This document shows, piece after piece, positions 1 to 8,649 of a stretch of 64,000 nt of DNA. A program made the position numbers and the translations under genes. Below the pieces are notes generated by a model. It had not been told where the DNA came from. It saw only the letters and a program-made list of their open reading frames with translations, and ran no database searches. Source of the DNA: Stutzerimonas stutzeri (GTDB taxonomy: Bacteria > Pseudomonadota > Gammaproteobacteria > Pseudomonadales > Pseudomonadaceae); contig NZ_JAMOIC010000001.1 of assembly GCF_024448895.1 (NCBI RefSeq), positions 186,001 to 250,000 on the forward strand, read 5' to 3'. Within the stretch, counting starts at the first letter, position 1; each line of letters opens with the position of its first letter.

Positions 1-396
1 CACCGCCTCAAGAAATCGTACCCGACCGTCACCCAGTACCTCGACATGCTCCTGCATCTCGACGCTGTCTGCGTTCTCGGGCATTGGCGCTCCGGTAAAG
101 ATCCTGGCGCAACTGCCCGGCTCCAGAGGCTCTGGCTGGGTCCCGGCAAAAATTTTCTGACTGACCCGAAGCGGCTCGCCGTTGAGATCCTGTTGGCGCA
201 CCGCATAGCCATCCATGGCACTGTTCGGCCAGGGCGGCAAGTCAAGTGTTGCGACCAAGGGTTCGGCCAGTACCCGGCCCTCTGCCTCGTCAATCAAAAC
301 ACTTTCTACATCCTGAATCGGAGCATTCTCCGCCAGCTTCAACAGCGCCTCGAGCGCCTGCTCTACTGGCATCAGTGACGGTTTAACGCCGCTCAT
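1..396 (-). CDS. moeA: Molybdopterin molybdenumtransferase MoeA, N-terminal part (cut by window edge)
   Basis: MoeA inserts molybdate into adenylylated molybdopterin, the last general step of molybdenum cofactor synthesis in the cytoplasm. The reverse strand encodes about 132 N-terminal residues, including the signature PPWPNSAMDGYAVR near residues 53-66 and ARIFTGAPMPENADSV further on, both typical of MoeA. The start is the ATG at 394-396, whose bases overlap the moaB stop (ATGA junction), so the two genes are translationally coupled. The C-terminal two thirds lie outside the window. The cofactor it makes is needed by the nitrate reductase at 43447-46143. The family assignment is firm; only completeness is unknown. 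Confidence 0.93.
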   Translation of the reverse strand, partial: MSGVKPSLMPVEQALEALLKLAENAPIQDVESVLIDEAEGRVLAEPLVATLDLPPWPNSAMDGYAVRQQDLNGEPLRVSQKIFAGTQPEPLEPGSCARIFTGAPMPENADSVEMQEHVEVLGDGRVRFLEAV

Positions 397-932
397 GAAC
401 GGCTCTCGCAAGGCTCCGCCAGTTTGAGATGAGGTACAAAATTGCATGGGCGGTGACGGGCATCGAGCTGCTCGGCGAGGATCCCGTCCCAGGCGGTGCG
501 GCAAGCATTGGTGGAACCGGGCAGACAGCAGACCAGTGTCGAATTTGACAATCCGGCAAGGGCCCGCGACTGGACGGTAGAACTGCCTATATCAGTCAAC
601 GATATCTGCCGAAACAACTCTCCAAACCCGTCTACCTGCTTGTCCAGCAGGCATCCAACGGCTTCAGGGGTGCTATCGCGCGCTGTAAAACCAGTACCTC
701 CCGTGATCAGCACAACCTGTACCACCTCTTCGGCGATCCAGGTCGCGACCTGTGCGCGAATCTTGTAAAGATCGTCCTTGAGCAACACGCGGGAAGCGAG
801 CCGATGGCCTGCCGCCTGCAAGCGTTCCACCAGCAGCTGGCCCGACGTGTCAGTTTCCAGCGAGCGGGTGTCGCTGACGGTCAGGACTGCGATATTGAGT
901 GGAACAAAAGTTTGATCGGCGAGGTGGCTCAT
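393..932 (-). CDS. moaB: Molybdenum cofactor biosynthesis protein B (MoaB/MogA family)
   Basis: MoaB-family proteins adenylylate molybdopterin before metal insertion by MoeA. The 179-residue product fits the family length. It shows the N-terminal LNIAVLTVSDTRS strand, the molybdopterin-binding LITGGTGFTARDSTPE segment near residues 76-92 and LPGSTNACRTAWDGIL near the C-terminus. Its stop overlaps the moeA start by the ATGA arrangement, making a moaB-moeA operon. It is divergent from mobA, with a 66-base gap that must hold both promoters. MogA is the alternative family name; MoaB is used because this short form next to moeA is usually so named in pseudomonads. Confidence 0.92.
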   Translation of the reverse strand: MSHLADQTFVPLNIAVLTVSDTRSLETDTSGQLLVERLQAAGHRLASRVLLKDDLYKIRAQVATWIAEEVVQVVLITGGTGFTARDSTPEAVGCLLDKQVDGFGELFRQISLTDIGSSTVQSRALAGLSNSTLVCCLPGSTNACRTAWDGILAEQLDARHRPCNFVPHLKLAEPCESRS

Positions 933-945
933 ACAGGCTTCCCGG

Positions 946-974
946 TTGTTGGAATCAATGGCGGGGTGTTATAT
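946..974 (+). promoter_or_regulatory. Putative sigma-70 promoter of mobA
   Basis: TTGTTG at 946-951 and TTATAT at 969-974 are separated by 17 bases, in the short divergent gap between moaB and mobA and about 25 bases ahead of the mobA start. This is pattern matching only. Confidence 0.35.
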
Positions 975-998
975 CACAGGCTTTTGGCGGAGCACTTG

Positions 999-1601
999 AT
1001 GCAACAAGGCATGCTCGCGGATTGCTCAATCTTGTTGCTTGCTGGCGGCGAGGGTCGACGGATGGGCGGAAGAGACAAGGGCCTGGTGGAGTGGCACGGC
1101 AAGCCGTTAATCGCATGGGCCTACCAAATTACCCGCCCTTTGACGGACGACCTGCTGATCTCCTGTAACCGCAACCACCAGCGTTACGAAGCTTTCGCCG
1201 ACCATCTGGTAGTAGACGAGGGATGCGATTTCGCCGGTCCGTTAGCAGGAATTCGAGCAGGGCTCGCTGTCGCCAGCCACCCATTTCTCATGATCCTGCC
1301 TTGCGACGCTCCTCTTATAGATGCAGCCCTGCTCAGGCAGCTTTATCTCACTGCGCAAGAATCACCCAAGGCCCCGGTCATGGCACGTAGAGGCACCCAG
1401 TGGGAGCCGTTGTTTTCAATCGTTCCAACCGAGCTCGTCGGCGCTATCGAAGCCGCCTGGCGTAACGGCGAACGCAGCCATCGACGAATTCTGTTGGAGC
1501 TGGGCGCACGCGCTGTCGACTTAGAGATCAACGATCCCCGGCTCGCCAACCTGAACTCACCTGCGTTGCTTTCCGCTCAGCTGCCCGCAGCGGGAACTTA
1601 G
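999..1601 (+). CDS. mobA: Molybdenum cofactor guanylyltransferase MobA
   Basis: MobA transfers GMP from GTP to molybdopterin, giving the guanine dinucleotide form used by DMSO-reductase-family enzymes such as the assimilatory nitrate reductase in this window. The nucleotide-binding signature SILLLAGGEGRRMGGRDKGL is at residues 10-29, with DFAGPLAGIRAGL and the acidic PCDAPL metal site following, as in the family. The product is 200 aa. The open frame extends further upstream, but ATG 999 is preferred: it has GGCGGAG about 8 bases upstream and gives the expected N-terminus. ATG 1011 is a weaker alternative. It is transcribed away from moaB-moeA. Confidence 0.93.
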   Translation: MQQGMLADCSILLLAGGEGRRMGGRDKGLVEWHGKPLIAWAYQITRPLTDDLLISCNRNHQRYEAFADHLVVDEGCDFAGPLAGIRAGLAVASHPFLMILPCDAPLIDAALLRQLYLTAQESPKAPVMARRGTQWEPLFSIVPTELVGAIEAAWRNGERSHRRILLELGARAVDLEINDPRLANLNSPALLSAQLPAAGT

Positions 1602-1647
1602 CGATGCCAGCCATCGTCACAGACGCAACCATCGAAGGAGAATCATC

Positions 1648-1869
1648 ATGCGCTTGTTAAATGTACCGACCCTTACACTGCTGGCTGGTCTGACCTTATT
1701 AGCCGGCTGCTCGAATCCGAGCGTCATTACGCTTAACGATGGCCGGGAAATCCAAACACTCGACCACCCGGATTATGACGACGAGGCCGGGTTCTATGAG
1801 TTTGAAGGGCTGGATGGCAAACCGGGGCGAGTCAACAAAGATCAAGTACGGACTGTGAAGGAGCTTTAA
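1648..1869 (+). CDS. Small YgdI/YgdR-type (DUF903) lipoprotein
   Basis: This 73-residue protein has a lipoprotein signal: a hydrophobic stretch then the lipobox LLAGC, which puts the acylated Cys near residue 21. The mature part, VITLNDGREIQTLDHP followed by YEFEGLDGKPGRVNKDQV, matches the small SH3-like fold of the YgdI/YgdR (DUF903) family. A good ribosome binding site, GAAGGAG, lies just upstream. The role of the family is not established. It probably sits in a membrane facing the periplasm. Confidence 0.85.
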   Translation: MRLLNVPTLTLLAGLTLLAGCSNPSVITLNDGREIQTLDHPDYDDEAGFYEFEGLDGKPGRVNKDQVRTVKEL

Positions 1870-1930
1870 ACAACGCTTATGCGACGGCGTTGCTGAAGCT
1901 TTATCCTTTAAAAAAGCCAGTGCTAAGCCC

Positions 1931-1958
1931 TTGTAGAGCCAATCTTTTTAGGTAAAAT
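1931..1958 (+). promoter_or_regulatory. Promoter of tRNA-Pro
   Basis: TTGTAG at 1931-1936 and TAAAAT at 1953-1958 with 16-base spacing. The mature tRNA begins 13 bases after the -10 box, a normal distance for a tRNA gene. Confidence 0.55.
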
Positions 1959-1970
1959 GCCGGCCATCTT

Positions 1971-2047
1971 CGGAGCGTAGCGCAGCTTGGTAGCGCGTCT
2001 CGTTCGGGACGAGAAGGTCGCTGGTTCGAATCCAGTCGCTCCGACCA
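1971..2047 (+). tRNA. tRNA-Pro (anticodon CGG)
   Basis: A 77-base cloverleaf. The acceptor arms CGGAGCG (1971-1977) and CGCTCCG (2037-2043) pair fully and are followed by an encoded ACCA end. The anticodon stem TCTCG/CGAGA encloses the loop TTCGGGA, giving anticodon CGG, which reads CCG. The T arm contains GGTTCGAATCC. The gene is flanked by its own promoter and a terminator, so it is a single-gene unit. Confidence 0.97.
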
Positions 2048-2081
2048 AACCCGACATTGTGGCTCTATCAGCGCAATGCAT

Positions 2082-2109
2082 AAAAAACCGGCCACTGGTC
2101 GGTTTTTTT
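2082..2109 (+). terminator. Rho-independent terminator after tRNA-Pro
   Basis: An AAAAAACCG / CGGTTTTTT stem, with an inner CCA/TGG pairing, ends in a T run 35 bases after the tRNA. The A run on the other side could let it act in both directions. Confidence 0.8.
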
Positions 2110-2214
2110 GTTTTATGACTCGGTAGGCAAGTCCCCTGCGTTCTGTCACAAAACCTTAACGATGAATCCCTATGATCGCGTCCGTGCTCGCGCGGCCGGA
2201 AGTCATGTGGCTAC

Positions 2215-2457
2215 TTATCGCTGAAGAAACCTTACGACCTGCTCTACCTCGAATGGCCAATCCAGCTCCGCTCCCGTATCCACCCGCCGTAGCACAGGTA
2301 TACGCAGGCCATAGTCGTCAACCGTCTCGTGACGTTCCGCGATATCCAGCAGCTCTACAAGTAACCCATTCTCGACCAAGGGAAGAAGCATCGCTTCGGC
2401 CTGCTCACATAGGTGGCAACCCAGGGTTCCAAACAATTGGCATTCAGGAAGATACAT
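2215..2457 (-). CDS. Glutaredoxin-like family protein (DUF836 type)
   Basis: This 80-residue cytoplasmic protein has a short thioredoxin fold. The redox motif LGCHLCEQAE (CxxC, Cys near residues 14 and 17) is followed by the cis-Pro segment GLRIPVLRR and a C-terminal helix. This is the pattern of the small glutaredoxin-like DUF836 family, which probably handles thiol-disulfide exchange; substrates are unknown. It lies alone between the tRNA terminator and the porin upstream region. Confidence 0.85.
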   Translation of the reverse strand: MYLPECQLFGTLGCHLCEQAEAMLLPLVENGLLVELLDIAERHETVDDYGLRIPVLRRVDTGAELDWPFEVEQVVRFLQR

Positions 2458-2858
2458 AGGCTGGGCTCATTCACATTAGCCAGATAATTCTAGCAGTTGA
2501 TTTCGACCCGACAGGCAACCATGCGCTTCAATCTTTCGGCGTATCGGATAGCGTAAAAGTGTGACATCGGACCCACTCAAACAAGGGTTTGATTTTCGCA
2601 ATCGACGGGACGGTGACAAACGGCTAGGATGCTGCAGCCCAAGCGGCCACAGAGCTACAGGGCCGGGGGTATACGTGAAAATCGGTAGCAATTTTGGCAG
2701 GGCTAGTTCCCCGTCCCAAGTACTGATTAAGTTAGTCGATGCCTCCATGCTTAAGCCTTAGAGACCAATGTCTAAAGGCTCAAATACTGATGTAGTGTTT
2801 AATTACACGGCGCCGTAAGAGCGACTTCAGAGCATCATCCAACGAGGAGAAATAAGAA
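2458..2858. other. Intergenic upstream region of the porin gene
   Basis: 400 bases without a convincing gene, visibly richer in A+T than the flanking coding DNA. It must contain the porin promoter, but I cannot pick one with confidence. An imperfect inverted repeat, GCCTTAGAGAC / GTCTAAAGGC, lies at about 2755-2779 and could be an operator. The porin ribosome binding site GAGGAGA is at the 3' end. Confidence 0.5.
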
Positions 2859-4103
2859 ATGCTCAAGACCCCAATCGCCCGGGGCGTGGCCCTAGCCACT
2901 CTGGGAGCAACACTGGCTATCCCCACCATGGCTCAGGCAGCCTTTGTGGAAGATTCCAAAGCTGGTTTGGAACTTCGTAATTTTTACATGAACTCGGATA
3001 ACCGTTCCGTTCCTTCTACCTCTCAGTCAATGAGCGAAGAGTGGGCTCAAGGCTTCCTGCTGCGCGCTGAATCGGGCTATACAGAAGGCACGGTAGGGTT
3101 TGGTGTTGATGCACTGGGCCTGCTGGGCGTTAAGTTGGATTCTGGTCGCGGACGGACTGGAACCGGCCTACTGCCGATCGATAATGACGGCGCTGCCCCT
3201 GATGAATACTCTCAACTCGGCTTGACCGCTAAAGCGAAGATCTCCAACTCCGTATTGAAAGTTGGCACGCTTGAGCCGAAGAACATGGCTGTTGCCCGTA
3301 GCGACTCGCGCCTACTACCGCAGACTTTCAAAGGCGGCCAACTGGTCTCCCAGGAAGTAAAAGGTCTAACACTGGATATCGGTTACCTAACCGAAGTAAA
3401 CGAGCGTAACGACTCTAACTTTGAAGATCTGAAAGGAGCTTTGAAGGGCGGCACTACCGTTGACGAAATCGACAATTTCCTTTTCGCCGGCGCTAGCTAC
3501 AAGCTTCTCGACAACCTGACCGGTAGCTACTACTACAGCAACCTGGAAGAAGCCTACAAGCAGCACTCGTTCAACCTCGTGCATATCCAGCCGTTGGGAG
3601 AAGGACAGTCGCTGAAAACCGACCTCCGCTACGCTCGCTCCAGCGATGACGGTTCTTCTACCGTTGACAACAAAGCGCTGGGCGGAATGGTGACCTACTC
3701 TGTAAGTGGCCACAGCTTCGGTCTTGCGTACCAAGAAATGAAAGGCGATACCGGCTTTGCCTACCTGAGCGGTACCGACCCCTTCCTCGTCAACTACGTG
3801 ATGATTGCTGCAGACTTCGCCAATGCTGACGAAGAATCTTGGCAGGCACGTTACGACTATAATTTCGCGGCCATCGGCATCCCTGGCTTGACCTTCATGA
3901 CGCGCTACGTCACTGGGGACAACTTCGGCGCTGGCGGAAATGGCAAGGAATGGGAACGCGATACCGACATCGCTTATACCTTCCAGGACGGAGCACTCAA
4001 GAACCTTGGTGTCAAATGGCGTAACGGTACTTATCGCAGCAATAGCACTCGCGATATCGACCAGAACCGTCTGATCGTCAGCTACACCATCCCGCTGATG
4101 TAA
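2859..4103 (+). CDS. OprD-family outer membrane porin
   Basis: A 414-residue precursor with a Sec signal peptide ending in TMAQA near residue 27. The mature part begins FVEDSKAGLELRNFYMN, the usual opening of the OprD/OpdK specific-porin family. It has amphipathic beta strands throughout, the conserved VKVGTLEPK-like plug segment and a final strand LIVSYTIPLM ending hydrophobic for BAM assembly. These porins import small substrates such as amino acids or carboxylates. The substrate cannot be deduced and no catabolic genes adjoin it. GAGGAGA stands 10 bases upstream of the ATG and a strong terminator follows, so it is monocistronic. Confidence 0.93.
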   Translation: MLKTPIARGVALATLGATLAIPTMAQAAFVEDSKAGLELRNFYMNSDNRSVPSTSQSMSEEWAQGFLLRAESGYTEGTVGFGVDALGLLGVKLDSGRGRTGTGLLPIDNDGAAPDEYSQLGLTAKAKISNSVLKVGTLEPKNMAVARSDSRLLPQTFKGGQLVSQEVKGLTLDIGYLTEVNERNDSNFEDLKGALKGGTTVDEIDNFLFAGASYKLLDNLTGSYYYSNLEEAYKQHSFNLVHIQPLGEGQSLKTDLRYARSSDDGSSTVDNKALGGMVTYSVSGHSFGLAYQEMKGDTGFAYLSGTDPFLVNYVMIAADFANADEESWQARYDYNFAAIGIPGLTFMTRYVTGDNFGAGGNGKEWERDTDIAYTFQDGALKNLGVKWRNGTYRSNSTRDIDQNRLIVSYTIPLM

Positions 4104-4133
4104 TAGCGGCTACAGCGTGAAAACGCAGTAGAG

Positions 4134-4165
4134 AAAGAAAACCCGCTTCGGCGGGTTTTCTTTTA
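4134..4165 (+). terminator. Rho-independent terminator of the porin gene
   Basis: AAAACCCGC-TTCG-GCGGGTTTTC, a perfect stem closed by the stable TTCG tetraloop and followed by T residues, 30 bases after the porin stop. Confidence 0.92.
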
Positions 4166-4308
4166 TCCTTGAAAAAACCAGCTGACTACTGACATCACCC
4201 CACTACTGCAGTCGATTTCAAACGAAGCGGGAACCTTGCCCCAACTGCATGCTCGAAATCCTAGGCACCGGGACCTGTCGTCCCTGCGAGACTCAAGAGG
4301 AAATGCAG

Positions 4309-4713
4309 ATGTCTACCGAATCGACTTTCGGCACCAGCGACAACACGCCAATACCCGACGGAACAACCAGCACCAATCCTTCGTCTCTAATCGACAAATC
4401 CGCTCACCGCCGCAATCTTCAGGCTGCACAGAATGCGCTGATCGAAGAATTCCACACCCTTATCGGTGACACTGAGCGCCTGCTGAAGCACACGCAGGAT
4501 ACAGCCGGAACTCAGACAGAAGAATTACGCGGCAAGATCAATGCAAACCTGAGCCGTGCTCGTCAGATGCTCAAAGAACAGGAAGGCACCTTGCGCGAGC
4601 AAGGCCAGGCCGCCATTCAGTGCACCGAAGAGTATGTCCATACTCATCCTTGGCAGTCGATTGGTATCGCCGCGGGCGTCGGCTTTCTCCTCGGCCTGAT
4701 CACCCGCCGCTAA
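4309..4713 (+). CDS. DUF883 (ElaB/YqjD-like) membrane-anchored protein
   Basis: The 134-residue product has a long polar helical region (about 30-110) and one C-terminal membrane segment, IGIAAGVGFLLGLITRR, preceded by HTHPWQS. That is the hallmark of the ElaB/YqjD/DUF883 family. In E. coli YqjD and relatives are stationary-phase inner membrane proteins reported to bind ribosomes. ATG 4309 is chosen because AGAGGA lies 7 bases upstream; the open frame begins further upstream at 4249, without such support. It is the first gene of a three-gene set with the two below, as in yqjD-yqjE-yqjK. Confidence 0.87.
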   Translation: MSTESTFGTSDNTPIPDGTTSTNPSSLIDKSAHRRNLQAAQNALIEEFHTLIGDTERLLKHTQDTAGTQTEELRGKINANLSRARQMLKEQEGTLREQGQAAIQCTEEYVHTHPWQSIGIAAGVGFLLGLITRR

Positions 4714-4730
4714 TGTGGGGAACGGATCCA

Positions 4731-5111
4731 ATGGAAACCAGACACGCTGACGATGCCCCTGCACCGTCCATCAAAAAGATGGGCAGCGCTATAGCTGGCC
4801 TCGTGCAAGGACATCTGGAACTCATCGGAATTGAGATCCAAGAAGAACGCGTCAGAGTATTCAAGCTGTTCCTGCTCGCCAGCGTCAGTTTGATACTCGG
4901 CCTGCTTGTCCTTGTAGGGCTTTCGGCAGCGATCGTGATCGCCTTCTGGGATAGCAACCCGATCGCCGCAATACTCGTGCTATGCGCGGTCTACGCCATA
5001 GTTCTGGCGATCTGTATCAGCCGCGCGATCCGTCTGGCCAAAGAAAGCGCTTCGCCCTTCCAGGCGACGGTCGAAGAATTGGCCCGTAACCGGGAGCGTT
5101 TATTACCATGA
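4731..5111 (+). CDS. YqjE-like (DUF1469, phage-holin-like) inner membrane protein
   Basis: This 126-residue protein has two strong hydrophobic helices (about residues 46-72 and 80-100) separated by the short WDSNP turn, with amphipathic ends, matching the DUF1469/YqjE family. The ATG at 4731 has a purine-rich GGGGAACGGA upstream. An alternative ATG at 4713 overlaps the stop of the preceding gene. Its stop overlaps the next start (ATGA), which indicates an operon. Despite the 'holin' label in some databases there is no phage context here. Function unknown. Confidence 0.83.
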   Translation: METRHADDAPAPSIKKMGSAIAGLVQGHLELIGIEIQEERVRVFKLFLLASVSLILGLLVLVGLSAAIVIAFWDSNPIAAILVLCAVYAIVLAICISRAIRLAKESASPFQATVEELARNRERLLP

Positions 5112-5410
5112 GCCTTCCACTTAGCAGTTCTAGCGATCTGGCTATGCGTAAAGATTTAGTTCGATTGCGCATGGAGATGAATCGGCAACAAGTGCTTTAC
5201 CATTCCCAACCGCTCGCACACCCCTTTCAGCGGATCAAGGGTATGGTGACGCATCGCAATAGCAGCAGCGACCATAACGGAGGCAAAGGGCCACTAATGG
5301 TCGCCGCAACGTTGGGCCTGACGCTGTTCGGCCGTCGGCTAGGCAAATTCGGCAAGTTAGCCCGGCTCGGGATGGTGCTATATCCGATCATCCGCCGGTT
5401 GCGTTCCTAG
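5108..5410 (+). CDS. Small basic protein, YqjK-like
   Basis: A 100-residue, Arg/Lys-rich product. Its first half is polar and helical (RKDLVRLRMEMNRQQVLYH); the second half carries a weakly hydrophobic segment (GPLMVAATLGLTLFGRRLG) and ends with RRLRS. Its position directly behind a YqjE-like gene, sharing ATGA, is the main reason to compare it with YqjK. Sequence resemblance alone is weak. Probably membrane-associated; function unknown. Confidence 0.75.
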   Translation: MSLPLSSSSDLAMRKDLVRLRMEMNRQQVLYHSQPLAHPFQRIKGMVTHRNSSSDHNGGKGPLMVAATLGLTLFGRRLGKFGKLARLGMVLYPIIRRLRS

Positions 5411-5420
5411 CGTGGATGAA

Positions 5421-5489
5421 CCGCAGCACTGCGGCTCTCACTGCGGGACCGTTAGACCCAGCGTGAGCTATGGTCTAGCGGTCCGCAGT
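5421..5489. repeat. Two nested CTGCGG hairpins in the gap before dgt
   Basis: CCGCAG-CA-CTGCGG at 5421-5434 is a perfect short palindrome. At 5440-5489 ACTGCGGGACCG and TAGACC pair with GGTCTA and GCGGTCCGCAGT over about 18 positions, with one bulge and one G-T pair, leaving a 13-base loop. There is no T run, so a classic terminator is unlikely. The element separates the YqjK-like gene from dgt. Confidence 0.6.
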
Positions 5490-5610
5490 TGCTGTAGGCT
5501 GCGTTCTTGATTCAAAAAACTTTCTAAGCTGGATCTGTCCTTGCGCCCGACGAGGGGTGTGGTACCGCGCTAGCAAACCTGCCTCACTGGCGACATTAAG
5601 GAGGTTGCTC

Positions 5611-6942
5611 TTGGACTGGCAGACCCTGTTGAATCGTGAACGACTCGGTAAATCTGTTCACAGTGATGAAGAGCTTGGCCGAAGCCCCTTCCACAAGGAT
5701 CACGACAGAATCATCTTTTCGGGCGCTTTCCGCCGACTCGGGCGTAAAACCCAGGTGCACCCGGTTTCAAGCAATGACCATATCCATACTCGACTTACCC
5801 ATTCGCTGGAAGTGAGCTGCGTCGGGCGGTCTCTAGGCATGCGCGTGGGAGAAGTCGTTCGCGACGACATGCCGTCATGGTGCAGCCCAGCTGATCTGGG
5901 AATGGTCATACAATCGGCCTGTCTGGCCCACGACATCGGCAACCCTCCTTTCGGCCACTCCGGGGAGGATGCAATCCGTCACTGGTTCCAACAGGCGGCG
6001 GGACGTGGATGGCTGGATGACATGAGCGATGCGGAGCGCAGCGATTTCCTGAATTTCGAAGGTAACGCTCAAGGGTTTCGAGTCCTCACGCAGCTCGAAT
6101 ACCACCAGTTCGATGGCGGCACTCGCCTGACATACGCCACCCTTGGTACCTACCTGAAGTATCCCTGGACGTCGCGCCACGCCGAGGCCCTTGGCTACAA
6201 GAAACACAAGTTCGGTTGCTATCAGAGCGAGCTGCCATTGCTTGAGCAGATCGCTGCAAAACTCGGACTTCCTCAGATAGAAGATCAGCGCTGGGCCCGC
6301 CACCCTCTGGTGTATCTGATGGAGGCAGCAGACGACATCTGTTACGGCCTGATCGATCTCGAAGACGGCCTTGAGATGGATCTTCTCGACTATTCGGAGG
6401 TTGAAGCCCTGCTATTGAATCTGGTGGGAGATGACGTTCCGGAAACCTACCGACAGCTCGGCCCGAAAGATTCTCGACGACGCAAGTTGGCGATTCTTCG
6501 CGGAAAAGCCATCGAGCACCTTACCAATGCAGCGGCAGATGCTTTCGTGGAGCAACAGGGCGCCCTGCTGTCCGGCGACCTGGCTGGAGATCTGGTTGAG
6601 CACATGCACGGCCCCGCCAAGGAATGCGTCCTGCAGGCCAAAGCAATGGCTCGGGAGAAGATTTTTCAGGACAAGCGAAAGACACTGCATGAGATCGGCG
6701 CGTACACCACTCTCGAAATATTGCTGAATGCTTTCTGTGGCGCGGCGCTGGAACAACATGGTGGCCGTACACCCTCGTTTAAGAATCGACGGATACTGGA
6801 TCTGCTCGGTAGCAGCGCGCCGAGCCCCGACTGGACCCTCTATCAATCCTTCGTGCGGATGATCGATTTCATCGCCGGGATGACGGACAGCTATGCAACC
6901 GAGATGGCTGGCGAGATGACTGGACGCTCTAGCCCGACATGA
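5611..6942 (+). CDS. dgt: Deoxyguanosinetriphosphate triphosphohydrolase-like protein (HD domain dNTPase)
   Basis: HD-domain dNTPases hydrolyse dGTP or other dNTPs to the nucleoside and tripolyphosphate. With a TTG start at 5611 the protein is 443 aa and begins [13 protein letters not shown], the typical opening of the pseudomonad family. AAGGAGG stands 6 bases before this TTG, whereas the first ATG at 5557 has no such site. Metal-binding motifs are visible: H64 in RLTHSLEV, the HD pair at 107-108 in [15 protein letters not shown], and [17 protein letters not shown] further on. The next gene overlaps by ATGA. Substrate preference among dNTPs cannot be read from sequence. Confidence 0.93.
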   Translation: MDWQTLLNRERLGKSVHSDEELGRSPFHKDHDRIIFSGAFRRLGRKTQVHPVSSNDHIHTRLTHSLEVSCVGRSLGMRVGEVVRDDMPSWCSPADLGMVIQSACLAHDIGNPPFGHSGEDAIRHWFQQAAGRGWLDDMSDAERSDFLNFEGNAQGFRVLTQLEYHQFDGGTRLTYATLGTYLKYPWTSRHAEALGYKKHKFGCYQSELPLLEQIAAKLGLPQIEDQRWARHPLVYLMEAADDICYGLIDLEDGLEMDLLDYSEVEALLLNLVGDDVPETYRQLGPKDSRRRKLAILRGKAIEHLTNAAADAFVEQQGALLSGDLAGDLVEHMHGPAKECVLQAKAMAREKIFQDKRKTLHEIGAYTTLEILLNAFCGAALEQHGGRTPSFKNRRILDLLGSSAPSPDWTLYQSFVRMIDFIAGMTDSYATEMAGEMTGRSSPT

Positions 6943-8036
6943 GCAAAAGGTCGCTGTGGAAGTTCATCGGCTGGCAACCGGGTCGTCCTGCATGGGGCGC
7001 CGCAGCCGTTGCGGGCCTCGGATGTGCATTGCCGCTGCTGCTCGGCCTGTTCAGTGGGCACCCGGGTTTTCTCTGGGCGACCGTTGGGGCTTTCCAGGCG
7101 GCGAAGGCGAATCCCCTGCATAGACTCGGCATGCTGCGAATGCTGCTGCTGATCTGTCTGGGCGCCGGTAGCGCAGGGCTCGGATTCTGGTCGGCAACCC
7201 ATCCATTGGTCAGCCTAGGCTTGTTTGCATTTTACGGCCTGCTGTTGGCATGGCTACAACGTTACGGAAGCGAAGCCGGCAAACTGGGCATCGGACTGGC
7301 GATCTGTCTTTGCCTTGGCCAAGGACAATATGGGATCGGCGATTTCAACAATCCCCAAGCCATCGCCGCCCTGTTTGCCCTGGGCGGTCTTTGGGTCACA
7401 TTGCTAGCCTTTGGCTTGCGCGGAATCCATGGCCTGCGCATGTGGCCGTACATGCCCCGGTTGCTTAGTCTATTGAAGGTATTGCGTCGACGAGCACGGC
7501 GCACGCCGATTCGACAATGGCGCCTGCACGCCCTGACTTACATGCTCGCAGCCGCAGCCAGCGGTCTTATTGTGACCTTAGCCAATCTTCCTAGGGGGTA
7601 TTGGTTGACGCTGGCTGTCTTCACTACCCTGCAGATGAACCTGCAGCGCAGCCTCGTTCGAGCCCTGCAAGCCGGAGCCGGGATCTTCTGCGCAGCTGCA
7701 GTGCTGATCTATATGGGTCACAGCCTGGCCGACCCGCCGATGATGGTCATGATCATGCTGCCGCTGGTGATGCTCAGCCGCGCCTTCCAATCAAATCACT
7801 ATGGGCTTTTTGTCCTGCAGACGACGCTGAGCTTTGTGTTGCTGGCTGAAACACTGGCACAGGATTGGGAGCTTCCCCAACTACGCCTCATCAATGCTGC
7901 CATAGGCGTGGGAGTGGCCCTGGCCGTAACCTTGATGATGGTTGGGTTGCGTCGGTTGATCGCCCGGATCGCATTGCGCAGATCAAGGCGATCAGCCGAA
8001 ACCGATCAGGACAGTAAAGACTCGATCACGCCTTAG
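6939..8036 (+). CDS. FUSC-like integral membrane protein
   Basis: The 365-residue protein has two blocks of hydrophobic helices, about residues 20-160 and 200-345. They are separated by a basic cytoplasmic linker ([16 protein letters not shown]) and followed by a charged tail. The repeated arrangement and the [13 protein letters not shown] segment at the head of the second block resemble the FUSC/aromatic-acid-exporter-like permease family. Substrate unknown. It overlaps the dgt stop by ATGA, and its 3' end overlaps the convergent YggL gene by 11 bases. Confidence 0.78.
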   Translation: MSKRSLWKFIGWQPGRPAWGAAAVAGLGCALPLLLGLFSGHPGFLWATVGAFQAAKANPLHRLGMLRMLLLICLGAGSAGLGFWSATHPLVSLGLFAFYGLLLAWLQRYGSEAGKLGIGLAICLCLGQGQYGIGDFNNPQAIAALFALGGLWVTLLAFGLRGIHGLRMWPYMPRLLSLLKVLRRRARRTPIRQWRLHALTYMLAAAASGLIVTLANLPRGYWLTLAVFTTLQMNLQRSLVRALQAGAGIFCAAAVLIYMGHSLADPPMMVMIMLPLVMLSRAFQSNHYGLFVLQTTLSFVLLAETLAQDWELPQLRLINAAIGVGVALAVTLMMVGLRRLIARIALRRSRRSAETDQDSKDSITP

Positions 8037-8370
8037 CGTTGATCTCGTTTTCGGGGTACCACACATCCATCAACGGGCTCACGGCGAACTCAGACAGTTC
8101 CTTACGACCCTTGAGCCACGCCTCGACCTGACCACGTTGCTCTTCGTTGACCGAGCCACGGCTGGCCAGACATACGAAACCGTAATCTTCACCACCGATG
8201 TAGCCCAGGCCATTGGACTCGATAGCCTCGCTCAGGAAGGCTTCGAGGAAATCGTCTACAGCCTTGGCTTCAAGGCCGTCGCTATAAGTCAGATTGACTT
8301 CGAAACCCAGTTCCTGGAATTCGTCGACACAGAGTTTCTTGCGCAAGCGACGCGAGCGATTGGTAGCCAT
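8026..8370 (-). CDS. yggL: YggL family (DUF469) protein
   Basis: A 114-residue acidic protein with the family pattern: basic start ATNRSRRLRKKLCVDEFQELGFEV, then GLGYIGGEDYGFVC in the middle and VSPLMDVWY near the end. YggL is reported as a protein that binds the 50S ribosomal subunit in E. coli, and the gene is widely conserved. AAAAAGGACC lies just upstream of the ATG. It is convergent with the FUSC-like gene and divergent from dacB, with a 279-base gap before the latter. Confidence 0.92.
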   Translation of the reverse strand: MATNRSRRLRKKLCVDEFQELGFEVNLTYSDGLEAKAVDDFLEAFLSEAIESNGLGYIGGEDYGFVCLASRGSVNEEQRGQVEAWLKGRKELSEFAVSPLMDVWYPENEINAKA

Positions 8371-8649
8371 TGAATCGGTCCTTTTTCTAACGAGATGACG
8401 GCGCGCACTCTAACAGCAACGCCACACTTTCGCGATTGCGAGCGCCAGTCTGCATCGTCTTCATTTCAACTGATGTCGCCAACTGGGCGCTTTTTTTACC
8501 GGGATTGCAGGCAGGCGGCTACGCTTGTCGGATGAGAAGCATGTCACTTCTCCGACCTGGGCATAATGGCCCGTCATTTTTCCCTGAACGCTGTAGGGAA
8601 CCTCCACATGTCGTTGATATCGATTCTGTCCGCCTTTCGAGGCCGGAAA

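Noticed and set aside
46-378. 110-codon frame on the plus strand
   Set aside because: Antisense shadow of the moeA N-terminal region, whose protein motifs are unmistakable.
1901-2149. 82-codon frame on the minus strand
   Set aside because: It runs straight through the tRNA-Pro gene and its terminator; it is a translation of tRNA antisense sequence.
2476-2748. 90-codon minus-strand frame upstream of the porin
   Set aside because: Composition is unlike coding DNA of this genome, no ribosome binding site or recognisable motif; more likely regulatory sequence.
4731-5111. Phage holin
   Set aside because: The DUF1469 family carries a holin-like label, but there are no phage genes around and the context is the YqjD-YqjE-YqjK set.
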